A DNA stretch of 64,000 nucleotides from Altererythrobacter sp. KTW20L (GCF_023501975.1 NZ_JAMFLH010000006.1:124001-188000), one strand, 5' to 3'. Positions 44,337 through 54,323 are shown, numbered from the stretch's first letter. The notes: generated by a model from the sequence alone, not told the origin. Numbers and translations are program-made.

Positions 44337-47021
44337 TCACCCCAGCCGCGCCAGCGCTGCGCTGAGCCGTTCGGCCTCGGCGGCGTGTATGGCATGATCG
44401 GCGCGGGCCTTTTCGACTGCTTCGGGCTTGGCCTTTTCGACAAACGACGGGTTGTTCAACCGCCCTTCAAGGCTGCGGGCTTCCTTGGTGGAAAGTTCCA
44501 GCGCTTTTGCCAGCCGCGCCTTTTCGGCCGCGATGTCGATCACGCCTTCCAGCGGCACCACCAGGTTGGCATCGCCTGCACCGATCTGCATGGCAGCACC
44601 GGCAGGCGCAGCTTCGAAGCGGATGCCGTTCAACCGCGCCAGCCGCTCGATCACCGCCGGGTTGCGCTCGATCACGCCGCGCGTGGCGGGCGAGGGATCG
44701 GGCAGGAAGGCATCGAGCTTGGCACCGGGCGAAATGCCCAGTTCGTTCTTGGCCGTGCGCAGGTTGCCGACCAGGGCAATCAGCCAGTCGACCTCGGCCT
44801 TGGCTTCGGCATCGACACAGGCGGCAGGTTCGGGCCATTTGGCGAGAATCAGCTCGTAGGGCCGGTCCCCCTGCGCGTGCCACAGTTCCTCGGTGATGAA
44901 GGGCATGAAGGGGTGCAGCATAACGAGGATCTGGTCGAGCACCCATCCGGCGACGGCCTTGGTCTCCTCGTCGAAGTTGCCCTTCACCAGTTCGATGTAC
45001 CAGTCGCAGAACGTGGCCCAGGTGAAGTGGTATACGGCATTGGCGGCAGCATCGAAGCGCAGGTCCGCCATGGCCTGGTCGAGCGTGGCGAGGGTCTCGA
45101 CCAGTTCGCCCACGATCCACTTGTTGACCGCGCTGGTGGCCTGCGGCGCGGCGAGACTTTGCGAGGCACCGATGCCGTTCGCCTGGCAGAACCGCGTGGC
45201 GTTCCACAGTTTGGTGGCGAAGTTGCGATAACCTTCCACCCGCCGCTCATCCATCTTGATGTCGCGACCCTGGCTTTCCATCGCCGCCATGAAGAAGCGC
45301 AGCGCATCGGCGCCATAGAGGTCGATCAGGCCCAGCGGATCGACCACGTTGCCCTTGGACTTGGACATCTTCTGCCCGTCGGGCGCGCGCACCAGTCCGT
45401 GCAGGTAGAGCCGCGGCCAGGGGTTCTGCCCCGTCATCGCCTGCCCCATCATCAGCATCCGCGCATCCCAGAAGAACAGGATGTCGAAGCCGGACACGAG
45501 CAGGTCGTTGGGATAGTGACGCTGGACGAGGTCAGTCTGTTCCGGCCACCCGAGCGTGGCGAAGGGCCACAGGGCGGAGGAAAACCAGGTGTCGAGGACG
45601 TCGGGATCGCGGGTGAGGCTCACGCCAGCTCCGGCCTGCGCCTGGGCTTCTTCCTCGGTCTCGGCCACGAAAATGCGGCCATCATCGGCGAACCACGCCG
45701 GGATCCGGTGCCCCCACCACAGTTGCCGCGAAACGCACCACGGTTGGATGTTGTCCATCCAGTTGAAGAAGGTCTTTTCCCAGGTCTTGGGGACGATCTC
45801 CACCGCGCCGCTCTTCACCGCCTCGATCGGGGCTTTGGCGAGTTCGCCGGCGTTCACATACCACTGGTCGGTCAGCCACGGTTCGATCACCACGCCGCCG
45901 CGATCGCCATAAGGCGTCTGGATGGTGCGCGGTTCGGCATCGTGTTCCACCCGCTCGCCATCCTTTTCGACGACGTGCGGGATCAGGCAGCCGAGTTCCT
46001 TCAGTTCGGCCACCACGGCGGCGCGGGCGGCGAAGCGCTCCATGCCGAGATACCGTTCGGGGATCAGGCCGTCCGCTGTCTGGCAGAGGTTGGCATCGGC
46101 ATCGAGCATGTTGAGCATGTCACCCGCCGCAATCCCGGCGCGCCTGCCCACTTCGAAGTCATTGAAATCGTGCCCCGGGGTGATCTTCACCGCACCTGAA
46201 CCCAGTTCCGGGTCGGCGTGTTCATCGGCCACGATGGGGATGCGCCGTCCGGTAATCGGCAGGGTGACGAACTTGCCGACCACGCTGGCATAGCGCTCGT
46301 CCGCCGGGTTCACCGCCACGGCCATGTCGGCCAGCATCGTTTCGGGGCGCGTGGTGGCCACCTCGATGTAATCCTGCCCGCTGCCGAGGCGCACGTCATC
46401 GGCCAGCGGATAGCGGAAGTGCCAGAAGCTGCCCTTGATCTCGCGCGTTTCCACCTCGAGGTCGGAAATGGCGGTCTTCAGCTTGGGGTCCCAGTTGACC
46501 AGCCGCTTGTCGCGATAGATCAGACCGCGGTCATAGAGGTCCACGAACACCTTCACCACTGCGCGGGTGAAATGCGGGTCCATGGTGAACTGCTCGCGGC
46601 TCCAGTCCATCGAACAGCCGAGGCGGCGGAGCTGGCGGGTGATCTGGCCGCCGCTTTCTTCCTTCCACTCCCACACCTTGGCGATGAAGTCCTCGCGGCT
46701 GTAGTTGGTGCGCTTGTCTTGGGCGAGCTCCAGCTGGCGTTCGACGACCATCTGCGTGGCGATCCCGGCATGGTCGGTGCCCACCACCCACAGGGCATCT
46801 TTGCCCTTCAGGCGCTCATACCGGATCACAATGTCCTGCAGAGTGTTATCCAGGGCATGGCCGATATGCAGGCTGCCGGTAACGTTGGGGGGCGGATTGA
46901 CGATGGTGAAGGGTTGCGCATCCGGGCGTTCAGGCCGGAACAGGCCGTTTTCTTCCCAGTGGGCATACCAGCGCGCCTCGATGGCGGCGGGGTCGAAGGT
47001 CTTGTCGAGTTCGCGGGTCAT
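44337..47021 (-). CDS. valS: Valyl-tRNA synthetase
   Basis: ValRS charges tRNA-Val with valine and edits threonine. The 894-residue product has the class I motifs [20 protein letters not shown] (HIGH) and KMSKSKGN (KMSKS). The CP1 editing domain, the anticodon-binding region and a C-terminal coiled coil follow (about 830-894, rich in Ala, Lys and Glu). The start at 47021 matches the [15 protein letters not shown] beginning of sphingomonad ValRS; upstream in-frame residues lack similarity. Its 5' end faces the Mla operon across 101 bases. tRNA-Val lies elsewhere in the window. Confidence 0.96.
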   Translation of the reverse strand: MTRELDKTFDPAAIEARWYAHWEENGLFRPERPDAQPFTIVNPPPNVTGSLHIGHALDNTLQDIVIRYERLKGKDALWVVGTDHAGIATQMVVERQLELAQDKRTNYSREDFIAKVWEWKEESGGQITRQLRRLGCSMDWSREQFTMDPHFTRAVVKVFVDLYDRGLIYRDKRLVNWDPKLKTAISDLEVETREIKGSFWHFRYPLADDVRLGSGQDYIEVATTRPETMLADMAVAVNPADERYASVVGKFVTLPITGRRIPIVADEHADPELGSGAVKITPGHDFNDFEVGRRAGIAAGDMLNMLDADANLCQTADGLIPERYLGMERFAARAAVVAELKELGCLIPHVVEKDGERVEHDAEPRTIQTPYGDRGGVVIEPWLTDQWYVNAGELAKAPIEAVKSGAVEIVPKTWEKTFFNWMDNIQPWCVSRQLWWGHRIPAWFADDGRIFVAETEEEAQAQAGAGVSLTRDPDVLDTWFSSALWPFATLGWPEQTDLVQRHYPNDLLVSGFDILFFWDARMLMMGQAMTGQNPWPRLYLHGLVRAPDGQKMSKSKGNVVDPLGLIDLYGADALRFFMAAMESQGRDIKMDERRVEGYRNFATKLWNATRFCQANGIGASQSLAAPQATSAVNKWIVGELVETLATLDQAMADLRFDAAANAVYHFTWATFCDWYIELVKGNFDEETKAVAGWVLDQILVMLHPFMPFITEELWHAQGDRPYELILAKWPEPAACVDAEAKAEVDWLIALVGNLRTAKNELGISPGAKLDAFLPDPSPATRGVIERNPAVIERLARLNGIRFEAAPAGAAMQIGAGDANLVVPLEGVIDIAAEKARLAKALELSTKEARSLEGRLNNPSFVEKAKPEAVEKARADHAIHAAEAERLSAALARLG

Positions 47022-47122
47022 AGCGGGCCGCCTTTGCCAGCGCGGGCAGACAAGGGCAATGGGGCTCATGTCCCCTCTATGCCTTGCCCGCGCCTCCTTT
47101 TGCCAGCATAGCTGGTGCAATC

Positions 47123-48232
47123 ATGCGTGAATGGGCAGACTACACCATCGAGGAAGCGGGGGGGCGAACCACACTGGTGGTGACCGGGCCCTTGCTGGTC
47201 TCGACCATCGGCAAGCTCGATGCCGCCCTGCGGACGGTGGAAGGTCCGGTGCAATTCGTGGACATTTCGAAGGCCGCGCCGATCGATACGGTGGGGGCCT
47301 GGGTCATCCACCGCTTTGCCGAGGAACAGCAGGCCGAAGTGCTGGGCGCCAGCGAGCAGGCCGAGATCCTGATCGACACGGTGACCGGCAGTGCCAGCGC
47401 CGAGCCGATCTCGCCGGTACTCGACCGCCTGATAACCCGCGTGCCCGAACAGGTCGGCACTTTCGTGACCGGGGCGGTGCATGAAGGCAAGCACAACCTG
47501 GGCTTCCTGGGTGCGGTGATCATGGCGTTTGCCGGGGTGATCCGCCACCCGTCGCGCTTCCGCCTGCGCGCAGTGGTCCACCAGATGGAGCTGGTCGGCG
47601 TGACCAGCCTGCCGATTATCGGCCTGATGAGCTTCCTGATCGGCATCGTCATCGCCCAGCAGGGCGCAGTGCAACTTGCCCAGTTCGGGGCCGAGACGCT
47701 GACGGTCAATCTTGTCGGCCGCATCACCTTGCGCGAACTGGGCGTGCTGATGACCGCGATCATGGTGGCGGGTCGTTCGGGCAGCGCCTTTGCCGCGCAA
47801 CTTGGCACGATGAAGCTGACCGAGGAAATCGACGCCATGCGCACGATTGGCGTCTCGCCTATGGAAGCGCTGGTCGTGCCGCGGATCCTGGCGGCGGTGA
47901 TCATGATGCCGCTGCTGGGCTTCTATTCGGCCTGCATGGGCATTCTGGGCGGCGCGGTGCTCGCCGATGTCTCGCTCGGCATTCCCTTCCTCACCTTCCT
48001 GTCGCGCATCCAGGAAGTGGTGCCGGTCTATGATTTCTACGTCGGTATGGCCAAGGCGCCGGTGTTCGGCCTGATCGTGGCCATGGCGGGCTGCTACCAG
48101 GGCTTGCGCGTAGAAGGGAATGCGGAGGAAGTGGGCACCCGCACTACCAAGGCGGTGGTCCAGGCGATCTTCATGGTCATCGTGCTCGACGCCTTCTTCG
48201 CCATCTTCTTCACCAAGATCGGCTGGGCATGA
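47123..48232 (+). CDS. mlaE: MlaE-family ABC permease with STAS-like N-terminal domain
   Basis: This 369-residue permease belongs to the lipid-transport (MCE) ABC system. Residues 1-90 form a STAS-like domain (REWADYTIEEAGGRTTLVVTG) that in E. coli is the separate protein MlaB. The permease follows with about five membrane segments. MlaE motifs include HQMELVGVTSLPIIGLMSFLIG and GSAFAAQLGTMKLTEEIDAM, which is the EQ-loop for ATPase coupling. It overlaps mlaF as ATGA. The start at 47123 is supported by homologues that begin with the STAS domain. Confidence 0.93.
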   Translation: MREWADYTIEEAGGRTTLVVTGPLLVSTIGKLDAALRTVEGPVQFVDISKAAPIDTVGAWVIHRFAEEQQAEVLGASEQAEILIDTVTGSASAEPISPVLDRLITRVPEQVGTFVTGAVHEGKHNLGFLGAVIMAFAGVIRHPSRFRLRAVVHQMELVGVTSLPIIGLMSFLIGIVIAQQGAVQLAQFGAETLTVNLVGRITLRELGVLMTAIMVAGRSGSAFAAQLGTMKLTEEIDAMRTIGVSPMEALVVPRILAAVIMMPLLGFYSACMGILGGAVLADVSLGIPFLTFLSRIQEVVPVYDFYVGMAKAPVFGLIVAMAGCYQGLRVEGNAEEVGTRTTKAVVQAIFMVIVLDAFFAIFFTKIGWA

Positions 48233-49134
48233 TGGCGGACATTGATGATCTGCCGGTCAATCCCGACCTGTCGGACGAGACTTTCGACGGCGAATACACG
48301 ATCGTGATCGAAGGGCTGGTCAACCGCTTCGGCGATTTCGCGGTCCACGAAAATCTCGACCTCAAGGTGAAGCGCGGGGAAATCCTTGGTGTGGTCGGCG
48401 GATCGGGTACGGGCAAATCGGTGCTGATGCGCTCGATCATCGGCTTGCAGATCCCCGACGAAGGCACCATCGAGGTGCTGGGCAAGGATATCCGCGCCAA
48501 AGAGGATGATGACGAGATCGGCCTGCGCAATCGTTGGGGCGTCCTGTTCCAAGGCGGGGCACTGTTTTCCACCCTGACCGTTGGGGAGAATGTGCAGGTT
48601 CCCCTCAAGCAGTTTTACCCCGAGCTGTCGCAGCAGTTGCTTGACGAAATCGCCGGCTACAAGACCGTGCTGAGCGGCCTTCCGGCAGAAACGGCCAGCA
48701 AGTATCCGTCCGAGCTTTCGGGCGGGATGAAGAAGCGCGCTGGCCTCGCCCGCGCGCTGGCGCTCGACCCTGAACTGCTGTTTCTCGATGAACCGACCGC
48801 CGGGCTCGATCCCATCGGCGCTGCCAAGTTCGATGAACTGCTGCGCGAACTGGCCGATACGCTTGAGCTGACAGTGTTCCTCATTACCCACGACCTCGAT
48901 ACCCTGCACGCCATCTGCGACCGGGTCGCCGTCCTGGCCGACAAGCAGGTGATCGCGGTGGGTCCGATTGAGGAACTGATGGAAAGCGATCATCCGTGGA
49001 TCCAGGAATATTTCAACGGTCCGCGCGGGCGGGTGGCCCATGCGGGCAGCCAGAGGCCGAAGGGGGCAGGGGCATCCGCCAAAACAACGGGACCGGCCAA
49101 AGCGATAGACAAGCCAGCGGCAGGCGGGGCATAG
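48229..49134 (+). CDS. mlaF: MlaF-type ABC transporter ATPase
   Basis: A 301-residue ATPase that energises MCE lipid transport across the periplasm. Walker A is GGSGTGKSV (near residue 60), the signature is ELSGGMKKRAGLARALA, and Walker B is LLFLDEPTAGLDP. The signature variant SGGMKKR is specific to the Mkl/MlaF branch. A C-terminal Pro/Ala/Lys-rich tail (about 40 residues) follows the ATPase. It overlaps mlaE and precedes mlaD by ten bases, so the four genes form one unit. Confidence 0.95.
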   Translation: MMADIDDLPVNPDLSDETFDGEYTIVIEGLVNRFGDFAVHENLDLKVKRGEILGVVGGSGTGKSVLMRSIIGLQIPDEGTIEVLGKDIRAKEDDDEIGLRNRWGVLFQGGALFSTLTVGENVQVPLKQFYPELSQQLLDEIAGYKTVLSGLPAETASKYPSELSGGMKKRAGLARALALDPELLFLDEPTAGLDPIGAAKFDELLRELADTLELTVFLITHDLDTLHAICDRVAVLADKQVIAVGPIEELMESDHPWIQEYFNGPRGRVAHAGSQRPKGAGASAKTTGPAKAIDKPAAGGA

Positions 49135-49144
49135 CGGGGGCACC

Positions 49145-50092
49145 ATGGAAACACGCGCCAATCATATCTGGGTCGGGGTCGTCACCCTGCTGCTGCTGGC
49201 CCTGGCGGCGGTGTTCTTTGTCTGGCTGGCCAGACTGGGCGATACCAACCGCAAGGAATACGACATCTTCTTCCAGCAATCGGTCGGCGGGCTGGCGCGC
49301 GGATCGTCGGTCGCCTTCAGCGGTGTGCCGGTGGGCCAGGTGACCGAGATCGAGCTGTGGGAACGCGATCCGGAATATGTCCGGGTGCGCATCCGGGTGG
49401 AGGATTCCGTGCCGGTACTGGTTGGCACCACGGCGGCAATCTCGTTCAGCTTCACCGGCGTGTCCACGCTCAACCTCGAGGGCGCCCGGCGCGGTGCGGC
49501 ACCGATCACCTGCGAGACGACGGCCTGCCTCGAAGGTGTGCCGGTGATCCCGCCTGCGGGCGGGGCCATCGACGAAATCCTTTCGAGCGCGCCGCTGCTG
49601 CTGGAACGGCTGGCCACGCTGACCGACCGGCTGACCCGTGTGCTGGACGATGACAACCAGGCATCGATCGGCGGCATCCTGCGCAATACCAATGCGATCA
49701 GCGCCGAACTGGCTTCCGCCTCGCCGGAAATCCGCCGGACAATGGTGGAACTGCAATCGACGCTGGCCCAGTCCACGCTGACGCTGGCGGCGTTCGAGGA
49801 TACGCTGAACAGCGCCGATGCCCTGCTGGAGAACGAAGGCCAGCCGCTCGCGGCCGACCTGCGGCAGACTCTCGCCTCGGCCCGCCAGGCAGCCGCGGCG
49901 CTGGAAACCACGCTAGGCCAGGTTGAGCCAATCTCACGCCAGTTGAACGAGAACACGCTGCCCGCCGCCGAAGCCACGATGCGCGACCTCAGGCGGACCA
50001 GCGAAACCCTGCGCGGGTTGACCGATACACTCGCCAGCGAGGGCGCCGGATCCCTGCTGAACTCCAGGCCCCTGCCGGATTACAAGCCATGA
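49145..50092 (+). CDS. mlaD: MlaD-family (MCE domain) lipid-binding protein
   Basis: A 315-residue periplasmic protein anchored by one N-terminal membrane segment (about residues 7-29). The MCE domain (about 38-120) contains GLARGSSVAFSGVPVGQVTEIE. A long helical region with SPEIRRTMVELQSTLAQS forms the tail typical of the MCE group. It probably forms a hexamer that shuttles phospholipids between membranes with MlaE and MlaF. It ends at the start of the auxiliary lipoprotein region. Confidence 0.93.
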   Translation: METRANHIWVGVVTLLLLALAAVFFVWLARLGDTNRKEYDIFFQQSVGGLARGSSVAFSGVPVGQVTEIELWERDPEYVRVRIRVEDSVPVLVGTTAAISFSFTGVSTLNLEGARRGAAPITCETTACLEGVPVIPPAGGAIDEILSSAPLLLERLATLTDRLTRVLDDDNQASIGGILRNTNAISAELASASPEIRRTMVELQSTLAQSTLTLAAFEDTLNSADALLENEGQPLAADLRQTLASARQAAAALETTLGQVEPISRQLNENTLPAAEATMRDLRRTSETLRGLTDTLASEGAGSLLNSRPLPDYKP

Positions 50093-50127
50093 TCATCCCG
50101 GTCCCGCGCGCGACAGGAGCATCCTGC

Positions 50128-50715
50128 ATGCCAATCAAGCCCGTTCTTGCCGCCCTTGGTGCAATGCTCCTGGCCGGTTGTGTCAGCATAGGGGCGGGCG
50201 GCAAGCCACCTGAACAGCTCTACACCCTGACCTCCGTGGCCACGGTGGCTGCCGGCGCCACGTCCGAGGGTGACGTGGCGGGTGCCCTGGCCGTGACCGA
50301 GCCTTCGGTGCCGCATCACCTCGACGTATTGCGCGTGCCGGTCCAGGTGAATGCCAATTCGCTCGCCTACCTGCAGGACGCGGTCTGGTCGGAAAAGCCC
50401 GCCCGCCTGTTCCAGCGCGTGCTGGCCGAGACCATCCGCTCGCGCGGCGGTCGGCTGGTGGTGGGCGCGGGAGAGCTTGAATATGCCGCGCAGACCGCAC
50501 TGGGCGGTGACTTGCTTGCGATGGGTTACGATGCGACGCGTGGCCGCGTGATCGTGCGCTACGATGCCATGCTGCGCCTGCCCGATGGCACGGTCCGCAC
50601 CCGCCGGTTCGAGAGCGAAGTAACCGGCGTACCCGCCGATGCCACCCTGGTTGGCCCCGCCCTCAATCGCGCGGCCAACGACGTGGCGGCGCAGGTGGCG
50701 GACTGGGTGGGGTAA
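50128..50715 (+). CDS. ABC-type transport auxiliary lipoprotein (PqiC/MlaA-like partner)
   Basis: A 195-residue outer-membrane lipoprotein. The signal ends with lipobox LLAGC (C18). The mature protein has the PqiC-type fold region with VPHHLDVLRVPVQVNANSLAY near the centre and RFESEVTGVPAD later. In related operons this lipoprotein is the outer-membrane end of the MCE system. The start at 50128 is preferred because AGGAG lies about nine bases upstream and the signal peptide begins there. A start at 50089 would overlap mlaD as ATGA but would add an N-terminus lacking a signal. Confidence 0.85.
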   Translation: MPIKPVLAALGAMLLAGCVSIGAGGKPPEQLYTLTSVATVAAGATSEGDVAGALAVTEPSVPHHLDVLRVPVQVNANSLAYLQDAVWSEKPARLFQRVLAETIRSRGGRLVVGAGELEYAAQTALGGDLLAMGYDATRGRVIVRYDAMLRLPDGTVRTRRFESEVTGVPADATLVGPALNRAANDVAAQVADWVG

Positions 50716-51411
50716 TCAGGTCCGCGCGGCCCTGATAAAGTCTAGCGCCAACCCGAATGCTTCCGCCCGGTTGGCGCGGCGTTGTTCGGCGTTGTGTTCC
50801 CAGCCCCACAGTTCGGCCTGCCAGTCCTCCTCAGCATTGGACGCGGTGAACAGGCTCGGCGCATCGGCGCCGGGTTCCAGCGCTGCCAGCGCGGTAATGA
50901 GCGAGGCCGACAGCGAGGCGAGGTTGACCAGCCCCGCCAGGGCGAAATCATCCAGCGGTTCCAGCTCTGCACGCATAGCGGCGAGGGCTTCGGGCTTCTG
51001 CGGACGGTGGAGCACACCGCTGACCCGCACGATCGACACGCCCAGCCGGGCCTCGCAGCCCGTCACCAGCGGCTCCCACAGCTCGCGCTGGCGCTGATAG
51101 CTCGGCTCGTCCGGGTCGGCGCGGTAACACAGGGTGTCGGTTTCGGCATAGGACATCAGCTTGGCCAGCGTGGCCGTGCGATCTGGCCGCACCACGTCGA
51201 TCGCATAGTCCGCCATGTCGCGCATGATGAAGCTTGCCGGGTCGATCTCCTCGCCCTGGACGCGCCATTCGCCGGCTAGCAATTCGGCCAGCGGCGCCGT
51301 CGACAGGACTTGTGGCGATCCGTTGGCAGTGCGGATGGGCCGGCCATCGAGCATGATCCGCCAGCCGCCATCGGCCTGCGCCACGGACACTTCGGAGTAG
51401 AAACGCTTCAT
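50716..51411 (-). CDS. ATP12-family F1-ATPase assembly chaperone
   Basis: A 231-residue protein of the ATP12 family, which in mitochondria and alphaproteobacteria assists the assembly of the F1 alpha subunit. Recognisable features are RFYSEVSVAQADGGWRIMLDGRPIRT at the start, the WRVQGEEIDPASFIMRD segment, and the DTLCYRADPDEP motif. The C-terminal region EDWQAELWGWEHNAEQRRANR fits the family. Its stop is adjacent to the plus-strand lipoprotein stop (convergent, one base apart). It heads no operon with atp genes here. Confidence 0.9.
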   Translation of the reverse strand: MKRFYSEVSVAQADGGWRIMLDGRPIRTANGSPQVLSTAPLAELLAGEWRVQGEEIDPASFIMRDMADYAIDVVRPDRTATLAKLMSYAETDTLCYRADPDEPSYQRQRELWEPLVTGCEARLGVSIVRVSGVLHRPQKPEALAAMRAELEPLDDFALAGLVNLASLSASLITALAALEPGADAPSLFTASNAEEDWQAELWGWEHNAEQRRANRAEAFGLALDFIRAART

Positions 51412-51424
51412 TTGTCAGCCCGCC

Positions 51425-51676
51425 TCATTTCCTGGGCGGCAGCCTGTCGCCGGTGCGCCACAGGCGGGCGAAAACTTGCGGCATGACGAAGGTTTCCACC
51501 ATGCCCAGCACGATCAGCAGGTAGGCGGCCCAGTCGGGCAGGTCGACCATGCGTTGCAGTATTGCGATGCCCAGCAGGATCATCGCCACCCCGGCAAAGC
51601 GCATGGCGGCGATCGCCATGAACCGGCCCCTGGCTTTCGCTTCCCTCTCGGCCGCCGTGTCACTCTCCGATTGCAT
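51425..51676 (-). CDS. Small membrane protein
   Basis: An 83-residue protein with a charged N-terminus (about 20 residues, rich in Glu, Ala and Arg) and two membrane segments (about 22-42 and 47-68). The end carries RLWRTGDRLPPRK. I do not recognise the family with confidence. It overlaps the HAD phosphatase gene by 17 bases and precedes the ATP12 gene by 13 bases, so it is part of the same transcript. Confidence 0.7.
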   Translation of the reverse strand: MQSESDTAAEREAKARGRFMAIAAMRFAGVAMILLGIAILQRMVDLPDWAAYLLIVLGMVETFVMPQVFARLWRTGDRLPPRK

Positions 51677-52343
51677 CGAGCATCTCCTCCAGTTCCCCCG
51701 CCGAACCGGCGACCGCGCTGGCTCCGGCACCAAGCAGTTCGTGCGGCTCATGATAGCCCCAGCCCACGCCCAGCGCCATGGTTCCTGCGGCCCCGGCGGC
51801 CAGCATGTCATAGGCGGTATCGCCGATCATCACGGTCCGGGCAGGGCTGGCGGAAACCTCGTCCATCGCCGCCAGCAGCATGGCGGGATCGGGCTTCGAG
51901 GGGTGGCGGTCGGCAGTCTGCAGCGTGGCAAAGCAATCGAGCAGGCCGTTGGCGGCCAGTGTGGCGCGCAGGCCCCGGTCGCTCTTGCCGGTGGCGACAC
52001 CCAGCACCCAGCCACGAGCATGGAGCGAGCGGACCAGCGCTTCCACGCCGGGAAACAGCGGTTCGTGCAGTGATCCATCCAGCCGGGCTGCGCGAAAGGC
52101 GGTCTTGTAGGCATCGACCGCGTGTAGCCGCTGTTCTTCCGGCGCGTCGGGCACTAGGCTCAGCACGGCCTGCGGCAGGCTGAGGCCGACGATGCGGCGG
52201 ACCTGCGCGGGAATTGGCGCGGGCAGGCCGGCGAGGTCGAAGGCCGTATCCATCGCCCGGCACACGGCAGCCTGGCCATCGGACAAGGTGCCGTCACAAT
52301 CGAAGATCGCGAGACGAGTGGCGTTCGGGCGAAAGGCCCTCAC
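51660..52343 (-). CDS. HAD-superfamily phosphatase (phosphoglycolate phosphatase-like)
   Basis: A 227-residue HAD hydrolase. Motif I is FDCDGTLSDG with the nucleophile aspartate (near residue 15). Motif II is the ATGKS segment (about residue 119), motif III is KPDP and motif IV is GDTAYD. The helical cap lies between motifs I and II, the subfamily IA layout of Gph-type phosphatases. The exact substrate is unknown. The start is a GTG at 52343 that overlaps the upstream synthase stop as GTGA. Coupling to the rRNA pseudouridine synthase is likely. Confidence 0.9.
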   Translation of the reverse strand: MRAFRPNATRLAIFDCDGTLSDGQAAVCRAMDTAFDLAGLPAPIPAQVRRIVGLSLPQAVLSLVPDAPEEQRLHAVDAYKTAFRAARLDGSLHEPLFPGVEALVRSLHARGWVLGVATGKSDRGLRATLAANGLLDCFATLQTADRHPSKPDPAMLLAAMDEVSASPARTVMIGDTAYDMLAAGAAGTMALGVGWGYHEPHELLGAGASAVAGSAGELEEMLDAIGE

Positions 52344-53677
52344 TTGCGCGGCCTTGCCGGCTTCGGTGCCCCTCCCGGCTTTTTCGCAGCAGCGGGTTTG
52401 CGCGGGCCTGCGGGCTTTCGCGCACCGGCTGGCTTGCGATCACCTGTGGTCTTGCGATCACCAGCGGTCTTGCGGTCGCCCGCACCCTTGCGATCACCCG
52501 GCGCCTTGCCGCGCTCGCCCGGCCGCCGCTCGCCGGTCTTGCGCTCGCCCCGGCGTTCCTTGCGGTAGAGCTTGGCGTGGGCTTTCGAGGCCTGCTTTTC
52601 CTCTTCCTTTGAACGCGGCTGGCGGCCGGCTTCGGGCTCGGCATCGCTCATCAGTTCGTCGAAGCCAAGCTGTTCCATGCTGGCGGCAAAGTGTTCGGGC
52701 AGTTCGGCCGTCTCGTCGATCAGTTCGCCATCCGGTGCCTCGATGATCAGGCGGCGCGCGTGGAGGTGCATCTTGCGGCTGATCGTGCCGGTCAGGAAGG
52801 CATCGGGCCCACCGTATTTGCCGTCACCCACGATCGGGTGGCCGATGGCCGCCATGTGGACGCGCAACTGGTGGGTGCGGCCGGTCATGGGCTGCAGTTC
52901 CACCCACGAGGCGCGGTTGCCCGCCTTGTCCACCACGCGATAGAGGGTCTTGGCCGCTTGCCCGTGCTCCAGATCGACATGCATCTTCTCGCCGCCGCTG
53001 CCCGGCTGCTTGGCAATTGGCGCCTCGATCGTACCCGCCTTCAGCTGCGGGACGCCGACCACCAGCGCCCAGTAGATCTTCTTGGCACTGCGCCCGGAAA
53101 AGCGCTTGGAAAAAAACGCCGCGCTGCCAGCGCTGCGGGCCACGAGCAGCACGCCGGACGTATCCTTGTCCAGCCGGTGCACGAGGCGCGGGCGCGGTTC
53201 GTGGGGCTCGGCATATGCATCGAGCAGGCCATCGACATGGCGCGATGTCTTGGTGCCGCCCTGGGTGGCCAGGCCCGGCGGCTTGTTGAGCACCAGGGCC
53301 GACTTGCTGCGGCGGATCAGCATGGCTTCGGCCTCGGCCTCGTCCTCTGGCGAAAGAACGTGGCGGGTGGGGCCCTTCTTGGCCGGATCGTCACCACCCG
53401 GCGGCACGCGCACGACCTGGCCTGTGGCGATGCGGTCATCGGGCTTCGCCCGCTTGCCATCGACTCTGAGCTGACCGGTGCGCGCCCAGCGCGATACCGT
53501 GCCGAAGCCGACCTGCGGCAGGTGGCGCTTGAACCAGCGGTCGAGCCGGACGCCGTCATCATCCTGCTGGACGGTGAACTGGCGCACGTTCTTGTCGTCG
53601 GGCGCTTCGGTTCTTGCCTTCTGGGCCTTCGGACGCTCGGCACCCTCGCCAGCGTTGTCGTGCGGATCGTAGCTCAT
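52340..53677 (-). CDS. RluC-like pseudouridine synthase with long basic repeat tail
   Basis: A 445-residue enzyme. After a variable N-terminus comes an S4 domain (about residues 35-90). The catalytic domain has the aspartate motif HRLDKDTSGVLLVAR, the VELQPMTGRTHQLRVH segment and VGDGKYGG. The overall pattern matches RluC. The last 95 residues or so form a very basic, repetitive tail (GDRKTA/GDRKP units) that is not part of the enzyme family. It overlaps crcB (ATGA) upstream and the HAD gene (GTGA) downstream. Confidence 0.9.
   Translation of the reverse strand: MSYDPHDNAGEGAERPKAQKARTEAPDDKNVRQFTVQQDDDGVRLDRWFKRHLPQVGFGTVSRWARTGQLRVDGKRAKPDDRIATGQVVRVPPGGDDPAKKGPTRHVLSPEDEAEAEAMLIRRSKSALVLNKPPGLATQGGTKTSRHVDGLLDAYAEPHEPRPRLVHRLDKDTSGVLLVARSAGSAAFFSKRFSGRSAKKIYWALVVGVPQLKAGTIEAPIAKQPGSGGEKMHVDLEHGQAAKTLYRVVDKAGNRASWVELQPMTGRTHQLRVHMAAIGHPIVGDGKYGGPDAFLTGTISRKMHLHARRLIIEAPDGELIDETAELPEHFAASMEQLGFDELMSDAEPEAGRQPRSKEEEKQASKAHAKLYRKERRGERKTGERRPGERGKAPGDRKGAGDRKTAGDRKTTGDRKPAGARKPAGPRKPAAAKKPGGAPKPARPRK
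52433..52522. repeat. Tandem 18-bp repeat encoding the tail of the RluC-like enzyme
   Basis: Five consecutive 18-base units begin at 52433, 52451, 52469, 52487 and 52505. They all start with CTTGC and share the pattern CTTGCGATCACC with variations. On the minus strand they encode the GDRKxA/P unit of the basic tail. Copy number is likely to vary between strains. Confidence 0.8.
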
Positions 53678-54081
53678 GTGCCGAGCCGCGCGATGGCGAG
53701 GCCGAAGATCAGGCCGCTGACGCCCAGACCCAGCGACAGCAGGGCATAGAGCCCGGCAATCCCGACCTGCCCGCGCTGGATCAGCATGGCCATTTCCAGG
53801 CTGAAGGCGGAAAAGGTGGTGAAGCCGCCCAGCAGGCCGATGCCCACCAGCAGCCGCCAGCCATCGGTTTCCGCCCCCATCCGCACGAGGAAGCCCGCCA
53901 GGAAACCCATGGCGAGGCTGCCGATGGTGTTGACCGCCAGCGTGGCCCAGGGAAAGACCGACATCGGCACAGGGCCGAGCCAGACTGTCATCAGGCGGCC
54001 TAGCTGGTAGCGCAGCACCGATCCTGCGGCACCGCCGACAGCGACATAGAGGGTGGCGGCAAATGGGGAAGACATGGACAT
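53674..54081 (-). CDS. crcB: Fluoride ion channel CrcB (Fluc)
   Basis: CrcB is a dimeric fluoride channel that protects against cytoplasmic fluoride. The 135-residue product has four membrane segments and the family motifs GGAAGSVLRYQLGR, the central TLAVNTIGSLAMGF with the pore-lining asparagine, and GGFTTFSAFSLE. The ATG at 54081 is preferred since AAGG lies eight bases upstream; an in-frame ATG two codons later is also possible. It overlaps the RluC-like gene. No fluoride riboswitch is evident in the preceding 240 bases, though I cannot fold the region. Confidence 0.93.
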   Translation of the reverse strand: MSMSSPFAATLYVAVGGAAGSVLRYQLGRLMTVWLGPVPMSVFPWATLAVNTIGSLAMGFLAGFLVRMGAETDGWRLLVGIGLLGGFTTFSAFSLEMAMLIQRGQVGIAGLYALLSLGLGVSGLIFGLAIARLGT

Positions 54082-54323
54082 GGTCTGTGCCTTAGACTGA
54101 TGTGCGCGGTTTCGGAAGGCTTGTCGCAGGCGCGTGCGACGGCGAGCACGCAGGTGCTTTCCGGCGCTTGCCTTTGCCCACGAATTCGCTTAGGGCGCGC
54201 CCAATATTGCCGTTCCTTCACCGGATTCGGCGCAACATCCTTTGTTTTACGGGTCCAGTGCCCCGCGCCAGTTGCAAGCGGGATTCGGACCATTTGACCG
54301 ATTAGAAAAGGTGGCTTGGTTTT
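54082..54323. other. Gene-free stretch between crcB and rpsU
   Basis: About 240 bases of leader between divergent crcB and rpsU. It must contain both promoters. I see no conserved RNA motif or palindrome strong enough to call. A short reading frame on the plus strand (54100-54297) has no similarity. Confidence 0.4.

Noticed and set aside
54082-54323. Fluoride riboswitch upstream of crcB
   Set aside because: I could not identify the conserved pseudoknot sequences by eye in the crcB leader, so I do not call it; a covariance search would settle it.
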